Part shown: piece after piece, positions 1 to 5,540 of the stretch | Numbering within the stretch: the first letter of the stretch is position 1 | Layout of the letters: every line of letters begins with the position of its first letter | Program-made: the position numbers and the translations under genes | The notes under the pieces: generated by a model | Told to the model about the DNA's origin: nothing | Seen by the model: the letters and a program-made list of their open reading frames with translations, nothing else | The model's database searches: none | NCBI GenBank assembly: GCA_934394515.1 | Contig: CAKRRU010000135.1 | Span: 1-5,718 of the forward strand | Length of the DNA: 5,718 nucleotides | DNA from: an uncultured Acetatifactor sp. | GTDB taxonomy: Bacteria; Bacillota; Clostridia; Lachnospirales; Lachnospiraceae | Direction of reading: 5' to 3'

Positions 1-622
1 CACCGCACTCGAAACCATACTGATAGTTAACGTTGGAAGGATATGCGATACCGTTTACTACTGCTACCTTACCTGTGGTGGTAGACAGAGCTGCAGCCAT
101 ACCTGCATAGAAACCGCTCTCCTGCTCAGCATAGTAAGCAGCATATACATTGTCGATCACCTGATCTGCAGTTACTTCGGTGCCGTCAATGGTAGGCCAG
201 GAATCGATCAGGATAAACTTGGTATCCGGATTCTCCTGTGCCAGGTTACCGATACCTGCGAACTGGAAACCACAGCATACAATAACATCATAGTCAGCGA
301 CTACATCAGCGACTGCCTGCACAGCTGCTGCGCTGTCACCGGTCTCCTCACGAATGGGGGTTACGGTTGCGTTAGGATTCTCTTCGATAAATTTCAGAAC
401 ACCGTTGTAGTTGTCCTGGTTGAAGGAACCGTCATCCACGCCGGAGGGGCTGGATACGATAGCGATCTTCAGACCGGGTTCTTCGCTGCCGCTCTCTGCG
501 GCTTGGCTGGTAGCTGTTGCACCGGATTCTGCATTTGCGTCAGTGTTGGTATTGGAACTGCCGCATGCTACCAGAGAAACAGCCATGACAGATGCAAGTG
601 CAAGTGCCAGAAACTTTTTCAT
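1..622 (-). CDS. BMP-family (PnrA/BmpA-like) ABC transporter substrate-binding lipoprotein, 3' end cut off by window
   Basis: Partial gene: 207 codons from the ATG at 622-620 to the window edge; family members are usually about 340-380 residues, so the C-terminal part is missing. Seen: a lipoprotein signal peptide (Met-Lys-Lys, hydrophobic run, lipobox LVAC with the lipidated Cys at residue 20), then a Ser/Thr/Asn/Ala-rich linker (about 21-49) that would hold the domain off the membrane. The mature domain starts near residue 51 (LKIAIVSSPSGVDDGSFNQ); DDGSFNQ at 63-69 is the family's D-x-SFNQ signature. Other family-like blocks are GFQFAGIGNLAQENPDTKF (118-136) and ESGFYAGMAAALSTTTGKVAVV (168-189, described in part). 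Known: this family binds purine nucleosides (Treponema PnrA, Bacillus/Streptococcus homologues) outside the membrane and feeds an ABC importer. Inference: nucleoside uptake, with the ATPase and permease genes lying downstream outside the window. The start is fixed by AGGAGG eight bases upstream. It has its own promoter, and codons such as GGT, AAC, CTG and GTA/GCA suggest high expression. Ligand identity is not certain. Confidence 0.93.
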   Translation of the reverse strand, partial: MKKFLALALASVMAVSLVACGSSNTNTDANAESGATATSQAAESGSEEPGLKIAIVSSPSGVDDGSFNQDNYNGVLKFIEENPNATVTPIREETGDSAAAVQAVADVVADYDVIVCCGFQFAGIGNLAQENPDTKFILIDSWPTIDGTEVTADQVIDNVYAAYYAEQESGFYAGMAAALSTTTGKVAVVNGIAYPSNVNYQYGFECG

Positions 623-630
623 AACTTTTT

Positions 631-636
631 CCTCCT
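631..636 (-). promoter_or_regulatory. Ribosome binding site of the BMP lipoprotein gene
   Basis: A perfect AGGAGG on the minus strand, eight bases before the ATG at 622-620. It fixes the start of the lipoprotein and agrees with the signal peptide beginning at that Met. Confidence 0.9.
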
Positions 637-652
637 AAAAATGTAAAAATTA

Positions 653-665
653 AAATGTTACATTT
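653..665. promoter_or_regulatory. Palindrome AAATGTTACATTT downstream of the BMP promoter (possible operator)
   Basis: A 13-base palindrome, perfect on both sides of a single central base, lying in the expected 5' leader of the BMP gene roughly 6-18 bases after the predicted transcription start. A further ATGTAAAAAT at 641-650 repeats its half-site. The place and symmetry suit a repressor-binding site, but the region is very AT-rich and the regulator is unknown. Confidence 0.35.
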
Positions 666-673
666 ATTACAAC

Positions 674-691
674 GGTAATATTATCATTACC
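674..691. promoter_or_regulatory. Inverted repeat over the -10 element (possible operator)
   Basis: Arms GGTAAT and ATTACC are perfect complements around a six-base centre (GATAAT on the minus strand), and the repeat covers the -10 hexamer of the BMP gene promoter. Its position suits a repressor site. The arms are AT-rich and short, so chance is not excluded and no regulator can be named. Confidence 0.35.
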
Positions 692-706
692 TTCTGCAAA
701 ATTCAA
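678..706 (-). promoter_or_regulatory. Sigma-A-type promoter of the BMP lipoprotein gene
   Basis: On the minus strand a -35 element TTGAAT (706-701) and a -10 element TAATAT (683-678) are separated by exactly 17 bases, and TGA immediately before the -10 gives an extended -10 (TGN). Transcription would start near 671, leaving a leader of about 50 bases before the ATG at 622. The promoter lies wholly in the gap after the mscS stop, so the transporter gene can be expressed independently of the glgB-mscS transcript. No hairpin plus U-run is visible after mscS, so some read-through from upstream is possible. Confidence 0.72.
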
Positions 707-719
707 TAATTTTTTTCAT

Positions 720-1577
720 TTAACGCATGTGCACATCCATCTGGGGAAACGGAATTTCAATTCCGGCTTCATCAAGCGTGTATTTGCACTGCTCAGTGAT
801 CCGCCATTTTCCCTGCCAGTAATCCTCATTTTTAAACCAGCAGCGTACACAGAGATTGATACCGGAATCCGCCAGTGTATCCACGAAGACAAAGTGTTCT
901 CTGTCCTTCATGATATCCGGATCCTCGGAAAGCATCTTCGTCAGAACCTCTTTTGCTTTCTTCAGATCAGCACTGTAAGAAACAGATACCGTTACATCAC
1001 AGCGTCTGCATTCCGCAGCAGTGACATTCACAATAGTATTATTTGCCAGATTGCCGTTCGGCAGAATGACCGTCTGGTTATCATAGGTCAGCAGTTTGGT
1101 ATAGAAGATCTGTATCTCTTTAACTATGCCTTCCTTACCGGAGGCTCCTTCTACGATATAGTCTCCCACCCGGAACGGCTTCAACAGCAGGAGCAATACG
1201 CCGCCCGCCAGGTTGGACAGGCTTCCCTGTACTGCCAGACCGATAGCGACACCGGCAGATCCAAGCAGTGCCACGATACTGGCTGCATCCACACCGAAGG
1301 ATGATGCCAGGGTCAGTATCAGTATAATATATAAGGAAGCTTTCACAAAGGAGTCCACAAACTGGATCACGCCGGTCTCCGCCCCCGCCCGGTTCATGGA
1401 CTTACGGATAATCTTGCGGATCAGCCTGATCAATTGCATACCGATGAAAAAGAACACCAGTGCCAGTCCGATCCGGATGCCCAGATTCAATGCTTTTTCC
1501 GGAAGTGTATCCAGAAACGATGCGATCAGTCCTTCCTTTTCCTGTACCTCTTCGATTACGTTATCTGTCAGATCCAT
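720..1577 (-). CDS. mscS: Small-conductance mechanosensitive channel, MscS family
   Basis: 285 residues, matching E. coli MscS (286). The channel sits in the cytoplasmic membrane and opens under membrane tension to release solutes during hypo-osmotic shock. Seen in order: a short hydrophilic N-terminus; TM1 about 31-53; a basic linker (RLIRKIIRK, 51-59); TM2 about 78-96; the pore-lining TM3 about 99-132 with the Gly/Ala pattern LLGSAGVAIGLAVQGSLSNL (104-123) that packs the heptameric pore; then KPFRVGDYI (133-141). The beta domain carries VILPNG (170-175), and the C-terminal alpha/beta domain ends with IPFPQMDVHM (275-284), very close to E. coli IPYPQMDV-type ends (there FPYPQMDV). All core segments are present, so the protein should be functional. 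The ATG at 1577-1575 is six bases after the glgB stop, and its ribosome binding site lies inside glgB, so the two genes form one operon. Assignment to the MscS family is very secure; the ion preference and gating threshold cannot be read from sequence. Confidence 0.96.
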   Translation of the reverse strand: MDLTDNVIEEVQEKEGLIASFLDTLPEKALNLGIRIGLALVFFFIGMQLIRLIRKIIRKSMNRAGAETGVIQFVDSFVKASLYIILILTLASSFGVDAASIVALLGSAGVAIGLAVQGSLSNLAGGVLLLLLKPFRVGDYIVEGASGKEGIVKEIQIFYTKLLTYDNQTVILPNGNLANNTIVNVTAAECRRCDVTVSVSYSADLKKAKEVLTKMLSEDPDIMKDREHFVFVDTLADSGINLCVRCWFKNEDYWQGKWRITEQCKYTLDEAGIEIPFPQMDVHMR

Positions 1578-1583
1578 GTTGTC

Positions 1584-4025
1584 TTATTTCTCCTGTTTCT
1601 GATTGGCAGCCTTTGCTGACCTGTTTACCGCTTTACCTGCGGTCTTTCCGGTTTCTTTGCCCGTTGCCTTATCTGCAGGCCTGCTTATAGCCTTATTGAC
1701 AATCTTGCTCTCGCTCTTATTTGAGGGCTTACGGATCGGTGTGTTTTTACGGATACGTTTTTCAATGACTTTCTCAAGTTCCGCCTCCGTATAGGGGATA
1801 AACTGCAAAATACTTAAGGACAACGGTGCGAGTTTTACGGTGACGGACTGCTTCTGATCATCCCATTCCACATCTTCCGCATGTTTTACACGTTCATTTA
1901 CGATACCGCTTCCGCCGTAACAGGCTGCGTCCGTATTCAGGATTTCCTTATATTTTCCTTCATAAGGCACCCCTGTGGTGATCTCTCTGGGGACTCCTGA
2001 GAAATTTGCCACTACCAGAAGCATTTCTTCTGCCTCTTCTCCCTTGCGCACAAAGCTTACATAACATTCATTGGCTGAGATCTCGTTCATCCACCGGAAC
2101 CCCTTCGCCTGATCATCGCATTCGAACAATGCTTTGTTTCCTCTGTAGAGTGCATTCAGGTCTTTCACCAGTCTCTGTACACCGGCATGCTCCGCCTGTT
2201 CCTGCAATGCCCATTCCACCTGACGCATTTCGTTCCATTCCTTCTCTTCTGCCAGATCCTGACCCATAAAGAGAAGCTTCTTGCCGGGATGTGTCATCAT
2301 ATAACCGTAGGTCAGTCGTAAGTTTGCAAGCTTCTGTGCTCTGTCGCCGGGCATTTTGCCAAGCAGCGTTCCCTTACCATGTACCACTTCATCATGAGAG
2401 AATACCAACATAAATTTCTCACTGTAAGCATAGATCATGCTGAAAGTAAGCTCTCCGTGGTGATGGCTGCGGAAATACGGATCGTATTTGATATAATCCA
2501 GATAATCATTCATAAAGCCCATATTCCACTTTAGGTCAAAGCCTAAGCCTCCCTCATCCAGAGATCCGGTAATCATCGGAAATGCCGTACTTTCTTCGGC
2601 AATGGACAAGACTCCGGGATCTCTCTTTTTCAGGATCGAGTTGAAATGTTTGATCATCTCAATGGCTTCGAGATTCTCATTGCCGCCGTACATATTCGGA
2701 ATCCATTCGCCGTCCTGTTTGCCATAATCCAGATATAGCATACTTGCCACTGCATCCATACGAATACCGTCCGCATGATATTTTTCTACCCAGAACAAAG
2801 CGTTGGCAATCAGGTAGTTGGATACCTGGGGACGTCCATAATTATAGATCAATGTGCCCCAATGAGGATGACTTCCCTGTCTGGGATCCTGATGTTCATA
2901 GAGACAGGTGCCGTCAAACCCGGACAAACCGTAGGTATCTCTCGGAAAATGAGCCGGTACCCAGTCTAAGATCACGCCAATTCCCGCTTTATGCAATTCA
3001 TTTACAAAATGCATAAAATCTTCCGGCGTTCCGTATCTTGCCGTAGGAGCATAATAGCCGATCACCTGATATCCCCAGGATCCGTCCAGCGGATGTTCCA
3101 TCACAGGCATCAGTTCTACATGGGTATATCCCATTTTCTTTACATAATCAATTACCTTCGGGGCAATCTCACGGTAATTGGCATAATCCTCTCCTTCCCC
3201 GGGTGTCACAAAACTTCCCAGGTACATTTCATACACGCTTACCGGTGCATTGCCACACTGATACTGTCCGCGATTTTCAATAAATTCCTTATCTTCCCAT
3301 TTGAAATTCCGGATATCGGTGATCACAGAAGCTGAGTCCGGTCTCTTCTGTGCGGCATTCCCGTAAGGATCTGCCTTAAGATAGGTAAGTCCGCCCTTGA
3401 TCTTAAGTTCGAATTTATAGCAGTCTCCGGATTCCGCCCCCGGCACAAACAGTTCAAAGATGCCGGAATCTCCCAGGCGTCTCATCTGATGGATTCGTCC
3501 GTCCCATGCGTTAAAATCCCCGACAACGCTGACACGCATGGCGTTAGGTGCCCATACAGCAAAATAAGTGCCGCTTTCTCCGTCAAGCTCCAGAGGATGA
3601 GCCCCCAGCTTTTCATATACCGTATAATGGATGCCGTTTGCAAAACGATCCATATCTTCCTTTGTGATCTGGGGAACATGTCTGTAAGCATCTCCACAGA
3701 TTTTTCTGTATGCTTCTCCGTCTTCCGCTCCGGCATATTCCACCACATATTCATACGGTGCCATTTTCCCGGCATTGACCAGTGCCGCAAAATATCCCTC
3801 TTCGTCCGCAAGCTCCATGGGAACATCCGCAAGGAATGCTTCCCCTACCTGTCCGCTCTTTTTCCAATGGATCGTCACCTTTTCCGCTCCCGGGAAAAAT
3901 GCCTGCACCAGCATCTTGTTTCCATGCTTGTGGGGGCCTAACAGTGCATGGGGATTATCACATTCAGAGTAAGTGATTTCTTCAATTCCCGCCCAGTTCA
4001 TTAATTTATAAAGTTTGTTCGTCAT
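1584..4025 (-). CDS. glgB: 1,4-alpha-glucan (glycogen) branching enzyme with lysine-rich C-terminal tail
   Basis: GH13 branching enzyme of 813 residues from the chosen start; it cuts alpha-1,4 glucan chains and rejoins them through alpha-1,6 links during cytoplasmic glycogen synthesis. In this numbering: an N1 beta domain (about 1-115), a CBM48/N2 domain (about 140-225; TYFAVWAPNA, VSVVGDFNAW), the catalytic barrel (about 260-620) and a C-terminal beta domain (about 640-742). Catalytic motifs: DWVPAHF (354-360), GIRMDAV with nucleophile Asp424, AEES with acid/base Glu477, and HDE with stabiliser Asp545. The Asp-Glu-Asp spacings (53 and 68) equal those of E. coli GlgB (405/458/526). Residues about 743-813 are extra: a hydrophilic Lys/Arg-rich tail with a TGK/AGK pattern. 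An in-frame ATG at 4109 would add 28 residues, but it has no ribosome binding site and the added sequence is not family-like; the ATG at 4025 follows AGAGGG. The 138-bp AT-rich gap upstream has no clear terminator or good promoter, so co-transcription with the DUF1015 gene is likely; mscS follows directly. Confidence 0.96.
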   Translation of the reverse strand: MTNKLYKLMNWAGIEEITYSECDNPHALLGPHKHGNKMLVQAFFPGAEKVTIHWKKSGQVGEAFLADVPMELADEEGYFAALVNAGKMAPYEYVVEYAGAEDGEAYRKICGDAYRHVPQITKEDMDRFANGIHYTVYEKLGAHPLELDGESGTYFAVWAPNAMRVSVVGDFNAWDGRIHQMRRLGDSGIFELFVPGAESGDCYKFELKIKGGLTYLKADPYGNAAQKRPDSASVITDIRNFKWEDKEFIENRGQYQCGNAPVSVYEMYLGSFVTPGEGEDYANYREIAPKVIDYVKKMGYTHVELMPVMEHPLDGSWGYQVIGYYAPTARYGTPEDFMHFVNELHKAGIGVILDWVPAHFPRDTYGLSGFDGTCLYEHQDPRQGSHPHWGTLIYNYGRPQVSNYLIANALFWVEKYHADGIRMDAVASMLYLDYGKQDGEWIPNMYGGNENLEAIEMIKHFNSILKKRDPGVLSIAEESTAFPMITGSLDEGGLGFDLKWNMGFMNDYLDYIKYDPYFRSHHHGELTFSMIYAYSEKFMLVFSHDEVVHGKGTLLGKMPGDRAQKLANLRLTYGYMMTHPGKKLLFMGQDLAEEKEWNEMRQVEWALQEQAEHAGVQRLVKDLNALYRGNKALFECDDQAKGFRWMNEISANECYVSFVRKGEEAEEMLLVVANFSGVPREITTGVPYEGKYKEILNTDAACYGGSGIVNERVKHAEDVEWDDQKQSVTVKLAPLSLSILQFIPYTEAELEKVIEKRIRKNTPIRKPSNKSESKIVNKAISRPADKATGKETGKTAGKAVNRSAKAANQKQEK
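1589..1594 (-). promoter_or_regulatory. mscS ribosome binding site buried in the 3' end of glgB
   Basis: AGGAGA on the minus strand, 11 bases before the mscS ATG. It encodes part of the last Gln-Glu-Lys codons of glgB, just before that gene's TAA (1586-1584). Ribosomes finishing glgB would uncover and could reuse this site, pointing to translational coupling. The spacing is a little long, which fits dependence on coupling, but that is inference. Confidence 0.7.
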
Positions 4026-4028
4026 ATT

Positions 4029-4034
4029 CCCTCT
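4029..4034 (-). promoter_or_regulatory. Ribosome binding site supporting the glgB start at 4025
   Basis: AGAGGG lies three bases before the ATG at 4025-4023; taking GAGG as the core, the spacing is four, shorter than ideal. It is the only purine-rich site near a candidate start. The longer frame start at 4109 has none, which decides for the shorter protein (MTNKLYKLM...). Confidence 0.55.
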
Positions 4035-4163
4035 TTTCTGCGGCGATGTGCTGCATCCTTCTGACTTTTCTTTTATTGATATATTTATATTTACACTGCA
4101 TTTTCGCATTCTGAAGCCGTTTTCACTTTTTATTTCAAGTTCCGATAGCTCTGAACACGATTT

Positions 4164-5405
4164 TTACCGTTCTATTTGGTGTAAAAACAGACCACTGCGC
4201 AGCTTGGGTTCAAACCAGGTGGACTTCGGCGGCATCAGACGTCCCGCATCCGCAACAGCGAATAGTTCCGCAATGGATGTCGGATACATGGAAAATGCCA
4301 CCTTCATATCTGTATGTACTCTCTGTTCCAACTCTTTAAGCCCTCTGATGCCACCGACAAAATCGATTCTCTTATCCGTCTTCGGATCCTGAATTCCCAA
4401 AATGGGATGCAACAGATCGTTTTGTAAAATGGATACATCCAGTCCGTCCACGGCGTCCTCACTTCGCAGTTCTTCTTTTGCCGTAAGGCAATACCATTCC
4501 TCTTCCAGATACATACCAAAAGTGCCTTTTTCTACCGGCTTATAAGGTTCCGTCCCCTTCTTCTCTACCTTGAAATGCTCTTCTGTTTTTAAAAGGAAGG
4601 TATCTTTTTCCATACCATTCAAATCTTTTACCACACGATTGTAATCCAGAATGCGCAGTTCATCATCAGGAAAAATAACAGAGAGGAAATAGTTGAATTC
4701 TTCATTTCCCGTATAACCCGGATGCTGTTCTCTCCTCTTCAATCCGACCTTCACCGCAGAAGCACAGCGATGATGTCCGTCCGCAATATAAATTGCCGGA
4801 ATAGCTGCAAACGCCTTTTCAATCATTGTCACATCTTCGCTGTCCTCAATCACCCATACTCTGTGCCCGATTCCGTCTTCACTGACAAAATCATACACAG
4901 GCTCCTGTGTTTTTATATTTGCAATCTTCTTTTTCAAATCTTCCTGCGCACGATAAGCCAGGAAAATCGGTCCCGTCTGCATACTGCAGGTATCCACATG
5001 ACGGATACGGTCTTCTTCCTTATCCGCTCTGGTATTCTCATGCTTTTTGATCACGTTATTCAGATAATCATCGATCGATGCACATGCGACCACGCCTGTC
5101 TGGCTGTTTCCGTCCATCGTCAGTTCATATAAGTAAAAACACGGTACCTTATCCTGTACAAACTTTCCTTCCCTGATTTTGTCCTGAAGCATCTGATCTG
5201 CCTTCTCATAAACGCAGGGAGCATAAGTATCGACTTCATCACCAAACTGCGTCTCCGCCCGGTCGATTGCCAGGAAAGATTCCGGGTTCTTTTTCACAAC
5301 CTCGCAGGCTTCTCTACGATTATATACGTCATACGGAAGTGCCGCTATTTTCTGCTCCATTCCCTTACGTGGACGATATGCCATAAATGGTCTGATCTGT
5401 GCCAT
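4164..5405 (-). CDS. DUF1015 family protein of unknown function
   Basis: 413 residues, the usual full length for this conserved family of soluble, presumably cytoplasmic bacterial and archaeal proteins. There is no signal peptide or membrane segment. Seen: N-terminal IRPFMAYRPR (4-13) and PYDVYN (24-29); KHENTRADKEEDR (121-133); IADGHHRCASA (207-217), the most striking motif; and a C-terminal block MPPKSTWFEPKLRSGLFLH (391-409) typical of the family. These blocks make the family call strong. Biochemical role: I know of no secure one. The DGHHR motif resembles the DGHHR-type nucleotide-binding motif of ParB/Srx-fold proteins, which include free-serine kinases, so a small-molecule kinase or nucleotide-dependent enzyme is a reasonable guess, no more. 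In Clostridia I recall such genes beside serine biosynthesis genes (serA/serC), but none is visible here; upstream is the structured RNA and downstream glgB. The start is fixed by GGGAGG seven bases upstream, and it has its own promoter at 5437-5465. It is probably the first gene of a transcript running into glgB-mscS. Confidence 0.88.
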   Translation of the reverse strand: MAQIRPFMAYRPRKGMEQKIAALPYDVYNRREACEVVKKNPESFLAIDRAETQFGDEVDTYAPCVYEKADQMLQDKIREGKFVQDKVPCFYLYELTMDGNSQTGVVACASIDDYLNNVIKKHENTRADKEEDRIRHVDTCSMQTGPIFLAYRAQEDLKKKIANIKTQEPVYDFVSEDGIGHRVWVIEDSEDVTMIEKAFAAIPAIYIADGHHRCASAVKVGLKRREQHPGYTGNEEFNYFLSVIFPDDELRILDYNRVVKDLNGMEKDTFLLKTEEHFKVEKKGTEPYKPVEKGTFGMYLEEEWYCLTAKEELRSEDAVDGLDVSILQNDLLHPILGIQDPKTDKRIDFVGGIRGLKELEQRVHTDMKVAFSMYPTSIAELFAVADAGRLMPPKSTWFEPKLRSGLFLHQIER

Positions 5406-5412
5406 GTTTCTA

Positions 5413-5418
5413 CCTCCC
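5413..5418 (-). promoter_or_regulatory. Ribosome binding site of the DUF1015 gene
   Basis: GGGAGG on the minus strand, seven bases before the ATG at 5405-5403: strong sequence and ideal spacing. It confirms the start of the protein (MAQIRPF). Confidence 0.88.
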
Positions 5419-5436
5419 GAATACTTAGATGATTTT

Positions 5437-5465
5437 ATTCTAGCAAAAAACTCAAGGTATCACAA
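5437..5465 (-). promoter_or_regulatory. Sigma-A-type promoter of the DUF1015 (-glgB-mscS) transcript
   Basis: On the minus strand TTGTGA (5465-5460) and TAGAAT (5442-5437) are spaced by exactly 17 bases, and TGC before the -10 gives an extended -10 (TGN). Transcription would begin near 5430, leaving a leader of about 25 bases. The promoter lies after the terminator-like palindrome at 5494-5526, so the DUF1015 gene does not need read-through from the structured RNA. It may also serve glgB and mscS, since no terminator is seen between them. Confidence 0.7.
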
Positions 5466-5493
5466 GAGATATCATGCGATAATCAGCTATTAT

Positions 5494-5526
5494 AAATTAA
5501 AAGTTAGTCAATGATCATTGGCTAAC
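5494..5526 (-). terminator. Probable intrinsic terminator of the structured RNA
   Basis: A 24-base near-perfect palindrome (5526-5503) forms a hairpin of about ten pairs with a GAUC loop and, on the minus strand, one C·A mismatch. It is followed directly by UUUUAAUUU (5502-5494). It lies 17 bases beyond the closing helix of the structured RNA and before the DUF1015 promoter, so it most likely ends that RNA. The stem is only moderately GC-rich and the U-run is interrupted, so efficiency is uncertain. On the plus strand no U-run follows. Confidence 0.58.
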
Positions 5527-5530
5527 ATAC

Positions 5531-5540
5531 TGGCTAGCCA
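5531..5540. repeat. Perfect 10-bp palindrome TGGCTAGCCA between closing helix and terminator
   Basis: TGGCTAGCCA is exactly self-complementary and sits between P1 of the structured RNA and the terminator palindrome. In RNA it cannot fold on itself for lack of a loop, but its UGGCUA half can pair with UAGCCA inside the terminator stem (5525-5519 region), so it may form an alternative hairpin or a dimer contact. Function unknown. Confidence 0.45.

Noticed and set aside
594..612. Short GCAAGT-type repeat in the start of the BMP gene
   Set aside because: It encodes the alternating Leu-Ala core of the signal peptide and needs no other explanation.
729..1304. Plus-strand frame of 191 codons opposite mscS, and a second one at 1213-1602
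   Set aside because: They lie fully antisense to a very well conserved MscS gene, have no ribosome binding site worth noting and show no recognisable family features; they are by-products of the coding strand's composition.
4045..4057. Small hairpin GATG-N5-CATC before glgB
   Set aside because: Only four pairs with no U-run after it; too weak for a terminator and likely chance.
4084..4093. TATAAA/TAAATAT boxes in the gap before glgB as a promoter
   Set aside because: No acceptable -35 element lies 16-18 bases upstream (best is TTCAGA with a poor -10). The gap is simply AT-rich, so an internal glgB promoter is possible but not supported.
4026..4109. Longer glgB form starting at the ATG at 4109 (28 extra residues)
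   Set aside because: No ribosome binding site precedes it, the added residues are not family-like, and the ATG at 4025 has a purine-rich site and starts directly at the N1 domain.
5479..5493. ATAAT-N5-ATTAT inverted repeat upstream of the DUF1015 promoter
   Set aside because: Short AT-only arms in an AT-rich stretch; expected by chance.
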